From Methylobacterium aerolatum (GTDB taxonomy: Bacteria > Pseudomonadota > Alphaproteobacteria > Rhizobiales > Beijerinckiaceae): a stretch of DNA of 64,000 nt. This document shows positions 16,661 to 23,645 of this stretch, piece after piece (position 1 is the stretch's first letter; each line of letters starts with the position of its first letter). The notes under the pieces are model-generated. The model worked only from the letters and a program-made list of their open reading frames with translations, did no database searches and was not told where the DNA came from. The position numbers and the translations under genes were made by a program. The DNA lies in the NCBI RefSeq assembly GCF_022179085.1, contig NZ_BPQE01000008.1, positions 1 through 64,000 of the forward strand, written 5' to 3'.

Positions 16661-17106
16661 GCGGAGGCGGCCGCCCAGGTGAGGGCGTCGTCGCCCCGGA
16701 ACTGCGCGGTGAAGTTCACGAGGCCGTTGTTCTGGCTCGTCAGCTCCAGGCTCTCGAAGAACACGGCGCCGGTGTAGGTGCCGCCGCCCTGGGCGGCGGT
16801 CTTGTCGATCAGGAACTGGTAGCGGCGGGGCGTCTCGGCGTTGGCGTCCGCCTGGAGGTCCTGAAACCGCTTGGCGTCGGCCACGCCCGCGAGGCGCCCG
16901 CTCCAGCCCCGCGAGGCCAGGATGCTCTTCCGGTGCGGGATCGCCGTCGGCGTGTCGCAATCGGGCACCGTCGCGTCCTCGAAGGTGTTCGTCTGCGTCA
17001 GCGTCTTCGATTGGGCGATGCAGACGAAGGTGAAGGTCTCCGGCGTGCCGCCGTTCGAGCGCAGCACCCGGAACCGGTTGCCGGCGAGGAGATCGGGGGA
17101 ACTCAT
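16657..17106 (-). CDS. phage major tail (tube) protein (RcGTA gp9-like)
   Basis: This 149-residue protein resembles the TP901-1/GTA major tail protein family: GNRFRVLRSNGGTPETFTFVCIAQSKTLTQ at the start, WSGRLAGVADAKRFQDLQ in the middle and LVNFTAQFRGDDALTWA at the end. It polymerises into the tail tube around the tape measure. ATGA overlaps at both ends couple it to the tail-terminator gene before it and the chaperone after it. Full length. Confidence 0.9.
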   Translation of the reverse strand: MSSPDLLAGNRFRVLRSNGGTPETFTFVCIAQSKTLTQTNTFEDATVPDCDTPTAIPHRKSILASRGWSGRLAGVADAKRFQDLQADANAETPRRYQFLIDKTAAQGGGTYTGAVFFESLELTSQNNGLVNFTAQFRGDDALTWAAASA

Positions 17107-17537
17107 GGGGCCGCATCCTTCGCGATGGTGGTGGTGAGGTCGAGGAACAGGGCCTTGGGGGCGAGCGGGTCGATCACGTCGCCCGCCTGGGTCACGTCGA
17201 GGCGGCTCTGCAGGCTGAAGGGCGCGGGCAGCGTGAGCGCCGGGGCGTCCTTGCCGTCCAGCGCCTGGACGATCGCCTCGACGAGGCTCCAGCCCCGGGC
17301 TCGGCCGAAGGCCGTCGTCACCGCGTAGAGGCGGCAGCGGATCTGCCAGACTTGGGAGCAGTCGAGCGGCACGCGCTGGCGCTGGATCGGGCCGAGGTAG
17401 ACGTAGGGCGTGCCCGTGCCGGGTTTGCGGTCGTTCGGCACCTCGTCGAAGATCCGCCCTGCCACCAGGGCGGCGACGCCGGGATCGGCCACGAGGATGT
17501 CGGTGATGGCGGCGATGAGCGCCGTCTCCGGCGTCAC
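17103..17537 (-). CDS. DUF3168 tail terminator protein (RcGTA gp8-like)
   Basis: This 144-residue protein starts with GTG at 17537. DUF3168 features are present: ALIAAITDILVADPGVAALVAGRIFDEVP, the TPYVYLGP strand and the late CRLYAVTTAFGRARGWSLVEAI block. Members cap the tail tube and join it to the neck. The start overlaps the stop of the 70-residue gene upstream (GTGA), and its stop overlaps the tail-tube start. The frame stays open upstream to 17954, but that part lies over two other genes and is not coding here. Confidence 0.88.
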   Translation of the reverse strand: MTPETALIAAITDILVADPGVAALVAGRIFDEVPNDRKPGTGTPYVYLGPIQRQRVPLDCSQVWQIRCRLYAVTTAFGRARGWSLVEAIVQALDGKDAPALTLPAPFSLQSRLDVTQAGDVIDPLAPKALFLDLTTTIAKDAAP

Positions 17538-17746
17538 GGGGCCGCCTCGCCCGGGGGCCCGGCCGGGGGCACGGGGCCGGATTCGGGCGCGTCCTCCGCG
17601 ATCCGCTCGCCCGCGCCGTTCGCGACGATGAGGGCGGCATGGGCCGTCGGCACCCGCTCGTAGGGCGCCTCCCGGGCGGCGTAGAGGATGGTGGCGACGT
17701 CGTTCGCCTTCACGACGATGTCGCGGGTGATCTTGACCTTCGGCAT
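17534..17746 (-). CDS. small phage protein of unknown function
   Basis: This 70-residue protein starts at the ATG at 17746. The first 45 residues (MPKVKITRDIVVKANDVATI) form a basic beta-rich segment, and the rest is a Pro/Ala/Glu-rich tail. I do not recognise it. It is tightly packed between neck and tail-terminator genes (2 bases after the previous stop, GTGA overlap with the next start), so it is probably a real virion-assembly gene, perhaps a neck component. Confidence 0.7.
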   Translation of the reverse strand: MPKVKITRDIVVKANDVATILYAAREAPYERVPTAHAALIVANGAGERIAEDAPESGPVPPAGPPGEAAP

Positions 17747-17748
17747 GG

Positions 17749-18342
17749 TCAGGCTCCTCCCTCGTCCCAGGCGCGGGCGGGTGCGTCCACCAGGCCCTCG
17801 CGCCATTGCGCCAAGCCCTCGCGGACGGAGTTCCAGAAGAAGGGTTCGGGGGCGGTCTCGCCCGACGATGCCCCGCCCCGCGCATGCAGGGCCGGGTGGG
17901 CGTCGTCCGCGAAGGCGTCCCCGGCAAAAAAACCGTCATCGGCGACGGCCGCATTCCGGTGGCCGAACTCGACGAAGCGGGCGTACTCGGCCGCGCCGTG
18001 GACGGCGCTCGCCTCCACGGTGAGGCGATGGCCCTCCTGGCTCCAGCCGATCCCGTGGAGCAGGCGCCCGCTATCCACCGGCACCCGGCCGCGCATCCGG
18101 TCGACCATCAGCGCCGCCGCCTCCACGGCCGAGCGGTCGCCGCGCAGGGCGAGCTTCACCGCGTATTTGGCGACCTGCCCGGTGAGGCGTTCGAGGCCGA
18201 TGACCTCGGCGGCCGTGTCGATGAGCTTCAGGCCCGGCACGAGCCCCGGGGCGCGGGCGAAGGCCTGCGCGGCGGGTGTCAGGTCGAGGGTGGCCTGCGC
18301 CCGGCTCGCCCCGGCGGCGAGGCCGGTCCAATCGACGCTCAT
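17749..18342 (-). CDS. HK97-gp10-like neck / tail-completion protein
   Basis: This 197-residue protein has an HK97-gp10-type centre: MVDRMRGRVPVDSGRLLHGIGW, then a strand region and AAEYARFVEFGH, followed by a C-terminal helical EPFFWNSVREGLAQW. Proteins of this family join head and tail in siphoviruses. Its start shares an ATGA with the end of the head-closure gene. It is somewhat longer than usual because of an Ala/Leu-rich N-terminal 80 residues. Confidence 0.85.
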   Translation of the reverse strand: MSVDWTGLAAGASRAQATLDLTPAAQAFARAPGLVPGLKLIDTAAEVIGLERLTGQVAKYAVKLALRGDRSAVEAAALMVDRMRGRVPVDSGRLLHGIGWSQEGHRLTVEASAVHGAAEYARFVEFGHRNAAVADDGFFAGDAFADDAHPALHARGGASSGETAPEPFFWNSVREGLAQWREGLVDAPARAWDEGGA

Positions 18343-18662
18343 GCGCCACCCAGATGTGAGGACACGCGCAGGCGCAGCAGGCGGCTGCGCCGGTCGGGCA
18401 GGCCCACGCCCTCGATGGCGAAGTCGCGGCCCCGGATCACGCAGCGATCCGCGTTGGTGAGCGTGCGCGATTGCGCCGTGTCGCGCACGACGAGGGTGCC
18501 GCTCTCGACATCCTGCGCCCGCCCGCCCTCGACGGCCTCGCGGGAGGTCTCGGGGCGGTAATTCGCCCAGAGGGTGAAGGCCTCGGCATAGTCGCCGCGC
18601 TGGCGGCCCTCGCCGGGCCGCTGCAGGAAGGCGACGCGCAGATCGAGGCGGCCGGGATCCAT
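18339..18662 (-). CDS. phage head closure / head-tail adaptor protein (RcGTA gp7-like)
   Basis: This 107-residue protein of the SPP1-gp16-like head closure family starts MDPGRLDLRVAFLQRPGEG, followed by FTLWANYRPETSREAVEGGR and the final RDFAIEGVGLPDRRSRLLRL. It forms the stopper ring below the connector and holds packaged DNA in the capsid. It begins 4 bases after the connector gene ends and overlaps the next gene by 4. Confidence 0.9.
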   Translation of the reverse strand: MDPGRLDLRVAFLQRPGEGRQRGDYAEAFTLWANYRPETSREAVEGGRAQDVESGTLVVRDTAQSRTLTNADRCVIRGRDFAIEGVGLPDRRSRLLRLRVSSHLGGA

Positions 18663-18666
18663 CCGG

Positions 18667-19254
18667 TTAAACCCCTTCCGCCTCGCCCCAGCGCCGGAAG
18701 GGCGCGCACAGGGCGGCCACGGCGCGGTTGGCGCCGATGTCGATATCGCCGAGGCGGTTCTCGTAGAGCAGGGCGACGATGATCAGCAGCGCCTGGAGGA
18801 GCGGCGGCGGCACGGCATGGGTCGCGGTGGCGCCGGGCGGCGGCGGATGGCCCGCCCGGTAGCGCAGGCGCACCGCGTCGGGCCGGGGGGCGGTGGGCGG
18901 CAGGGCCACGCCCGGCGCGGCATACAGCCGGTCCCCGTCGAGGAGGAAGGCGGCGGGCGCGAGGCTCTGGGCCGATCCGTCGGGGGCGGTGAAGCTGAGT
19001 GAGACGAGGGCGATCACCGGCCCGCAGGGCAGCGCCAGCCCGTCGAGGGCCGCGAAATCCGCCACCCGCAGCTCCAGGGTCTGCGGGCCGAGCGACCGGC
19101 CGAGCCAGCCGCCCGGCCCATCGAGATGGGCCTGCGCCACGGCGATGAGGTCGCGCAGGGTGTCGTCGGCCTCGTCGGTATCGGGCCGGACATGGGCCTT
19201 CACCTGGGCCAGGGTGAGCAGCGCCGGGGACGGTTCGACGACGAGGGGCGTCAC
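18667..19254 (-). CDS. head-tail connector protein (phage gp6-like, RcGTA gp6)
   Basis: This 195-residue protein has the gp6/PhiE125-gp8-like N-terminus PALLTLAQVKAHVRPDTDEADDTLRDLIAVAQAHLDG (quoted in part), a beta-rich centre and the late LLQALLIIVALLYENR helix. It forms the adaptor ring on the portal. It is intact although the portal gene itself is missing from the window. Confidence 0.9.
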   Translation of the reverse strand: MTPLVVEPSPALLTLAQVKAHVRPDTDEADDTLRDLIAVAQAHLDGPGGWLGRSLGPQTLELRVADFAALDGLALPCGPVIALVSLSFTAPDGSAQSLAPAAFLLDGDRLYAAPGVALPPTAPRPDAVRLRYRAGHPPPPGATATHAVPPPLLQALLIIVALLYENRLGDIDIGANRAVAALCAPFRRWGEAEGV

Positions 19255-19269
19255 CGGCGCCGCCTCCGG

Positions 19270-19539
19270 TCAGGCTGTCTCGGCCGGGGCCGCGCGGCGG
19301 CGGCGGCGGTCGGCGTCGAGGTCGCGCTGGGACACCTGATGATGCGGCTCCAGCGGCGGAATCTCCACGCCATCGAGGGCGCCCTCGATCGCCTCGGCAT
19401 GGCCGAGCCGCTGCAGGTCCCGGGCATGGGCGACGTCCGTCTCGAAGCGGTCGCCCTCCTCGACGAGGCCGTTCTTGTCGTTGCGCACGCGGGGATTGTG
19501 GAAGGTGGTCTTGGCGACCATGCGGATAGTGTCGGTCAT
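19270..19539 (-). CDS. small phage head-region protein, unknown
   Basis: This 89-residue protein starts MTDTIRMVAKTTFHNPRVRN, and the ERGDRFETDVAHA-like centre (EEGDRFETDVAHARDLQRLG) resembles small proteins encoded between capsid and connector genes in GTA-like phages. The C-terminus is Arg/Ala-rich. I cannot name a family with confidence. It is separated from the capsid remnant by the second BrnT module on the opposite strand. Confidence 0.7.
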   Translation of the reverse strand: MTDTIRMVAKTTFHNPRVRNDKNGLVEEGDRFETDVAHARDLQRLGHAEAIEGALDGVEIPPLEPHHQVSQRDLDADRRRRRAAPAETA

Positions 19540-19597
19540 GATCTCTCCCGGTGGATCGTAGAAGGGCCGGGCGGGCCGACAGGGTCGACCCGCGATC

Positions 19598-19626
19598 TTG
19601 TGGCATGTGCGCGCAAAGCGTACATT
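19598..19626 (+). promoter_or_regulatory. sigma-70-like promoter of the second BrnT module
   Basis: TTGTGG (19598-19603) and TACATT (19621-19626) are separated by exactly 17 bases. An imperfect palindrome TGTGCGC-GCAAA-GCGTACA overlaps the spacer and -10 and could be the repressor site of the module. Transcription would start at about 19632-19634, on or next to the brnT start codon at 19632, so the message may be leaderless. Confidence 0.45.
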
Positions 19627-19631
19627 GTGGT

Positions 19632-19916
19632 ATGGAGTTGGAGTGGGACGATGCGAAGGACGCGGATTGCCGGGCGCGCCGGGGCTTCGGCTTCGCGGAC
19701 GCCGCCGGCATCTTCCTCGGCCGGACCGTCGAATGGGTGGATACCCGGCGGGACTATGGCGAGGTCCGCGTCAACGCGATCGGCGAGTGGGACGGCGATT
19801 TCTACACCGTGACCTACACGGACCGGCAGCAGGCGGACGGCCACTCCGTCCGCCGGATCATTTCGGCTCATCTCGCACACAGGAAGGAGCGCAGGGCATG
19901 GCACGCATCAGCTTGA
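19632..19916 (+). CDS. BrnT family toxin, second copy
   Basis: This 94-residue BrnT-like protein has MELEWDDAKDADCRARRGFGF as its N-terminus, the central FYTVTYTDRQ strand and a C-terminal RRIISAHLAHRKERRAW motif; the usual ISAR is ISAH here. I start it at 19632, where the family consensus begins, 6 bases past a -10 box; no Shine-Dalgarno is visible. It is only distantly similar to the copy at 13388. It sits on the plus strand between capsid remnant and connector genes. Confidence 0.85.
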   Translation: MELEWDDAKDADCRARRGFGFADAAGIFLGRTVEWVDTRRDYGEVRVNAIGEWDGDFYTVTYTDRQQADGHSVRRIISAHLAHRKERRAWHASA

Positions 19917-20263
19917 ACGATCTGCGGTCCCGGGCCTCGACGGTGGATCGGGCGCGGGTCGAGGCGGCGTCGGAGGCGGACATCCTCGCCGAGCGTGCCG
20001 CCGATCCGGATGCCCCGGGGGACCTGCCCGCCGATGCGCGGATCGTCGAGCCGCCGAGGGCCTTGCGGGTCCGGCTCGGCCTGACCCAGCCCGAAATGGC
20101 GGAAGCGCTCAGGATTCCCCTCGGGACATGGAGGAACTGGGAGCAGGGCCGGACGAGCCTCGAACCGGCCGCCCTGTCCCTGCTGCGGATCGTGGCGCGC
20201 GAGCCGGCGATGGCCTTCGCGAGCCTTGCCGACGTCCCCGGCAAGGCACCACCGTCGCGCTGA
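19898..20263 (+). CDS. HTH antitoxin of the second BrnT module
   Basis: This 121-residue protein starts at the ATG at 19898, overlapping the toxin gene by 19 bases. The N-terminal 55 residues are acidic and probably wrap the toxin. The C-terminal part is an XRE/HigA-type helix-turn-helix (RLGLTQPEMAEALRIPLGTW, then RNWEQGRTSLEPAALSLLRIV). Many BrnT-like toxins pair with such HTH antitoxins instead of ribbon-helix-helix BrnA. It should repress its own promoter at about 19600. The antitoxin role is inferred from overlap and domain. Confidence 0.82.
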   Translation: MARISLNDLRSRASTVDRARVEAASEADILAERAADPDAPGDLPADARIVEPPRALRVRLGLTQPEMAEALRIPLGTWRNWEQGRTSLEPAALSLLRIVAREPAMAFASLADVPGKAPPSR

Positions 20264-20293
20264 CCTCCGTCCCGGATCGCGGCGTGCGAGGGG

Positions 20294-20902
20294 TCACGGG
20301 GTGACGAACGTGCCCTTGATGAGCGCCTGGGGCCGCCGCACGACGAGGGCGAGGCGTTCCTCGGCCAAGAGCGTCACCATGTTCTTCACGAAGTTGTCCC
20401 GGTCCTCCGTCGAGATCAGGACGGCGGCATCCTCCCGGTCGAAGATCTGCGCGGCGTAGCGCAGCGCCCCGGTCAGGAAGGTGTTCTGCGGCATCGCCAG
20501 GGACACGGCGACGGGCAGGCCCCAGAGCGTCGGGCCGATCAGGCCGGCCGGGTTCGCCCAGATGTAGCGGCCTTGGCCGTCCTTCGTGAGCTCGATCGCC
20601 GCCCAGTCGGCCGGGTTCAGGACGTGGCCCGTGGCCGGATACAGCGCCAGCGTCGCCTGGAGCATGGCGAGGCGCAGCCGATCGATCCGCGTTTCGCTCG
20701 CAACGGTGACGCCCGACGGCGCGGCGTAGGCGGTGGCCTGCGGCAACAGGCCGAGGAGGTTGGTGCCGGTGCCGTCGCCGAGCAGCAGCTGCTGTTCCTC
20801 GGTGAATTCCAGTTCCGCGACGACGGGATCAGCGTCGAGGCCGACGACACACGGCCAGCGGAGAGACGCGGCACGCTTGCGCAGCGCGAAAGGGTCGTCG
20901 TT
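20294..20902 (-). pseudogene. phage major capsid protein, C-terminal remnant
   Basis: The open frame covers 202 codons and matches the C-terminal half of HK97-type capsid proteins: EEQQLLLGDGTGTNLLGLLP, then HVLNPADWAAIELTKDGQGR, GPTLWGLPVAVS and the final RRPQALIKGTFV. An in-frame TAG at 20905-20903 and the integrase start at 20905 end it on the 5' side, and there is no ATG; the only late start is a TTG at 20746. The N-terminal arm, scaffold and protease site, and all upstream head genes, are gone, so the head is not functional. Confidence 0.85.
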
Positions 20903-20904
20903 CT

Positions 20905-22080
20905 ATGACCGGCATGCCCCGCCCGCGCCCCAAGCACCTGCATCGCGAAACCACCCGCCACGGCGAGACCGTCTGGTACGTCCGCCGGGGATCCGGGCCG
21001 CGCACACGCCTGCGAGCGGCCTACGGCACGCAAGAATTCTGGGCTGCCTATGAAGCGGCTTTGCGCGGCCACCCGATCGCCGACGCGCCGAAGGGCAGCA
21101 CGGTCGGCACGCTCGGCTGGCTCGTCGCCCGCTACATGACGAGCGCGCACTGGACCGAGGCGCTGTCGGCGGCGACGCGAGCGCAACGCGGGGGCGTGCT
21201 GAAGGAGACGGTGCGGATCGCCGGGGCCGAGCCCATCGAGGCGATCACGGCGCGGGCGATTCGCGAGGGCCTGGACCGGCGCGCGGCCCGCCCGCACGGC
21301 GCCAACAACTGGCTCAAGACGATGCGCGGCCTCTTCGCCTTCGCCGTCGAGCGGGAGTACCTGCCGGCCGATCCGACGCGGGGCGTGAAGCTGCTCGGCG
21401 GCCCGAACGACCGCAACGGCTTCCACACATGGACCGAGGACGAGGTGGCGCGCTTCGAGATCCGCTGGCCGCTGGGCACGCGGGAGCGCCTGGCGCTCGA
21501 TCTCCTGCTCTACACGGGCCTGCGCCGGGGCGACGCGGCGCGCGTCGGCCGCCCGCACGTCCGCGACGGCAGGATCCGCATTCAGACAGAGAAAACAGGC
21601 CAGGAGGTCACGATCCGCATCCTGCCGCCGCTGGCCGCTTCGATCGCGGCGAGCCCGGTGGGCGAACTGACGTTCATCGCAGGCGAGCGCGGCCGACCGA
21701 TGACGAAGGAGAGCTTCGGCAACTGGTTCCGGGATGCGTGCGCGAAGGCCGGGGTGCCCGGCCGGGCTCACGGCCTCCGCAAGGCGGGCGCGCGCCGAGC
21801 GGCCGAGAATGGCGCGACGGAAGCCGAGCTGAACGCGTGGTTCGGATGGGCCGAGGGAAGCTGGGAGAGCGCGACGTACGTGCGCGGCGCCAATCGAAGG
21901 AAGCTCGCCGAGCGTATTGCCGACCGCTGGAATGGTGACGCTATTCCCGCACCTCAACACCCGGTGCGGGAGCGAGAGCAAAAAAGCGAGACTTCTGAGA
22001 TTGTTAGGAAGTTGATGGCTCCCCGAGCAGGACTCGAACCTGCGACAAGGCGATTAACAGTCGCCTGCTCTACCAACTGA
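20905..22080 (+). CDS. phage tyrosine recombinase / integrase
   Basis: This 391-residue protein has an N-terminal arm-type and core-binding region (1-175) and a C-terminal catalytic domain with Arg207 (TGLRRGD), Lys230, His289-x-x-Arg292 (AHGLR) and the probable nucleophile Tyr325 (SATYVRG). A second ATG lies at 20914. The last 21 codons (from about residue 371) are the antisense strand of tRNA-Asn and give the familiar peptide APRAGLEPATRR, so the gene runs through the attachment site. The catalytic set looks intact, so the enzyme may be active even though the prophage is defective. Confidence 0.9.
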   Translation: MTGMPRPRPKHLHRETTRHGETVWYVRRGSGPRTRLRAAYGTQEFWAAYEAALRGHPIADAPKGSTVGTLGWLVARYMTSAHWTEALSAATRAQRGGVLKETVRIAGAEPIEAITARAIREGLDRRAARPHGANNWLKTMRGLFAFAVEREYLPADPTRGVKLLGGPNDRNGFHTWTEDEVARFEIRWPLGTRERLALDLLLYTGLRRGDAARVGRPHVRDGRIRIQTEKTGQEVTIRILPPLAASIAASPVGELTFIAGERGRPMTKESFGNWFRDACAKAGVPGRAHGLRKAGARRAAENGATEAELNAWFGWAEGSWESATYVRGANRRKLAERIADRWNGDAIPAPQHPVREREQKSETSEIVRKLMAPRAGLEPATRRLTVACSTN

Positions 22081-22091
22081 GCTATCGGGGA
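22016..22091 (-). tRNA. tRNA-Asn (GTT), prophage attachment site
   Basis: The 76-base cloverleaf is on the minus strand. The acceptor stem TCCCCGA pairs with TCGGGGA, followed by GCCA at the 3' end (CCA encoded). The anticodon loop in GACTGTTAATC has anticodon GTT, and the T arm is CAGGTTCGAGTCCTG. The 3' end faces the integrase, whose reading frame ends inside the gene, so this is the likely integration site with the tRNA left intact. I did not find a second copy of the 3' end in the window. Confidence 0.96.
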
Positions 22092-22523
22092 TCACGGCGG
22101 TGTCTCTACAGTCGCGGACGGATCCGCGCAAGACCCGATTTGCGGAAAGATCCTTGCCGGCTGAGGAGTGGCACGGGGGACACGGTCCGCCCGGCGGGGG
22201 GAAGCTGCGTGGCGATGGTCGGGGGGCAGGCGCGGCGCCGGCCGGACCCTGGCGGGGCCCGGCCGGCGAGGCGGGTGGCCGGGCGATGACGCCGGGCGAA
22301 GAGGGCGGACCGGAGCCCGTGACGACGTGGTTCGGTTCCGCCATCGTGCGGCCAGCAGGGCAGGCCGTCGCGACGGCACGTCTCTAGCACCGGGTTGGTT
22401 AATTCTATCTCTCGGAAGAGTGCCGAGGCCGGTCCGCGACCCTGCGGAGATCTACGGAGACGCGCAGGCGCCCAGGGCAGGGCGAGGGCCGGATCGTCCG
22501 ACGGAGGTGCTGGGGAAGAAGGG
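22092..22523. other. intergenic region between two tRNA genes, no gene seen
   Basis: These 432 GC-rich bases lie between tRNA-Asn and tRNA-Cys. Several overlapping open frames exist on both strands, but their translations are Arg/Pro/Gly-rich and overlap each other, so I call no gene. The two tRNAs may be transcribed separately; I see no clear promoter by eye. Confidence 0.5.
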
Positions 22524-22597
22524 TGGAGGCCTCGGAGGGAATCGAACCCCCGTACAAGGATTTGCAGTCCTCTGCGTAACCACTCCGCCACGAGGCC
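22524..22597 (-). tRNA. tRNA-Cys (GCA)
   Basis: The 74-base cloverleaf is on the minus strand. The acceptor stem GGCCTCG pairs with CGAGGCC, followed by TCCA at the 3' end (CCA encoded). The anticodon loop GGACTGCAAATCC carries anticodon GCA, and the T arm is GGGGGTTCGATTCCCTC with the usual TTCGA. Stems are intact. Confidence 0.96.
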
Positions 22598-22763
22598 ATC
22601 GCGTTCACGGCGCAGGGCGCCGCGCGGGGCCTGGCGGTCGGCCCCGGAGGCCGCGTCTCTAGCAGAGGTCGCCCGGCCGAGGCAACATCGCCGGGGGCGG
22701 GATTCGTCGCAAGCCCCGGCGGATTCCCCGGACCGGGTTAGGCCCGACCCGCCACGGCGACGA

Positions 22764-23639
22764 TCAGGTCTGCCAGACGCGTGGCATCGCCTCCCCGCGA
22801 TAGGCGGCCACGAACCGGGCGAGGCCCTCGCGCAGGGGGCCGATGGCGGGGCCGAGGCAGCGCACCGCGAGGTGCCCGTTCCAGGCGCTGGCGGCGGCCT
22901 CGGCGCCCTCCCCCGAAGGTCCCCCTCCGGCGAGGCCCGCGGCCTCGAGGAGGTGGCGTGCCTCCTCCAGCCGCCCCTCGGCCCCCGGCGACGCATCGAG
23001 GAACGTCGCCGCCGCCCCGGCCCCGCCGCCGATGGCGCGGCGGGCGAGGCGATCCGAGATCGGGCCGTCGAGGCGCACGGTGTCGGCATAGACGAGGCGG
23101 CCCGCCCGCCGCACCTGCCAGCGGTCCACGAACAGTCCCTCCGCGATCCGCTCCCGCCGGGCCGCCCGGCCGAAGGCGACGATCTCCAGGGCGAGGAGCC
23201 CGGCCCCCTCGGCGAGATCGACCGCGAAGCTCCGGCGCAGCCGGGCGCGGTCGAACAGGATCGTCTCCTGCGGCACCCAGGCGAGGCGGGCCCCCTCCCC
23301 CAGCACGACCCGGTTGTCGATGGTGCTGTCCGGCCCGTCCGAGCGGTAGATCTTCTCCGCCGCCGTCGTCGTGAAGACCAGGGCGCTCCCCGGCGCGAGG
23401 TCGAGATCGACGGTGAAGCTGTCGCCGCAGGCGATCCCGCCGGCCGTGTTGACGAGCACCGCCTCCGGTACCGCCCCGGCCTTCGGGAAGCGCAGGCGCG
23501 AGGGACCGGATTCGGCGAGGTCGCGCAGGCGCGTCGGGCCGCCCTCCCCGGCCGGACCCACGGTCAGGCGGAGCGTGCCCGTCGAGCGCTGGCGCGGCGG
23601 TGCCGTGTCCGGGCCGGGGATTGCCTCTTTCGTGTGCAT
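22764..23639 (-). CDS. ureD: urease accessory protein UreD
   Basis: This 291-residue protein of the UreD/UreH family has LVNTAGGIACGDSFTVDLDL (about 62-81), TTTAAEKIYRSDG and the WVPQETILFD block (about 120-129), then the late GHLAVRCLGPAIGPLREG. With UreF and UreG it loads nickel into apo-urease. It follows rocF by 6 bases on the same strand and is presumably cotranscribed. The urease structural genes that often follow ureD are absent here; downstream lie tRNA-Cys and the prophage. They are presumably elsewhere in the genome. Confidence 0.93.
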   Translation of the reverse strand: MHTKEAIPGPDTAPPRQRSTGTLRLTVGPAGEGGPTRLRDLAESGPSRLRFPKAGAVPEAVLVNTAGGIACGDSFTVDLDLAPGSALVFTTTAAEKIYRSDGPDSTIDNRVVLGEGARLAWVPQETILFDRARLRRSFAVDLAEGAGLLALEIVAFGRAARRERIAEGLFVDRWQVRRAGRLVYADTVRLDGPISDRLARRAIGGGAGAAATFLDASPGAEGRLEEARHLLEAAGLAGGGPSGEGAEAAASAWNGHLAVRCLGPAIGPLREGLARFVAAYRGEAMPRVWQT

Positions 23640-23645
23640 CGAATC

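Noticed and set aside
20617-21981. Long open frame antisense to the integrase
   Set aside because: Its translation is Arg/Ala-rich shadow sequence of the high-GC integrase gene, and its 3' part overlaps the capsid remnant in another frame.
22106-22663. Open frames across the tRNA-Asn/tRNA-Cys gap on both strands
   Set aside because: They run through tRNA genes and overlap each other; the composition is Pro/Arg/Gly noise. No gene is called in the gap.
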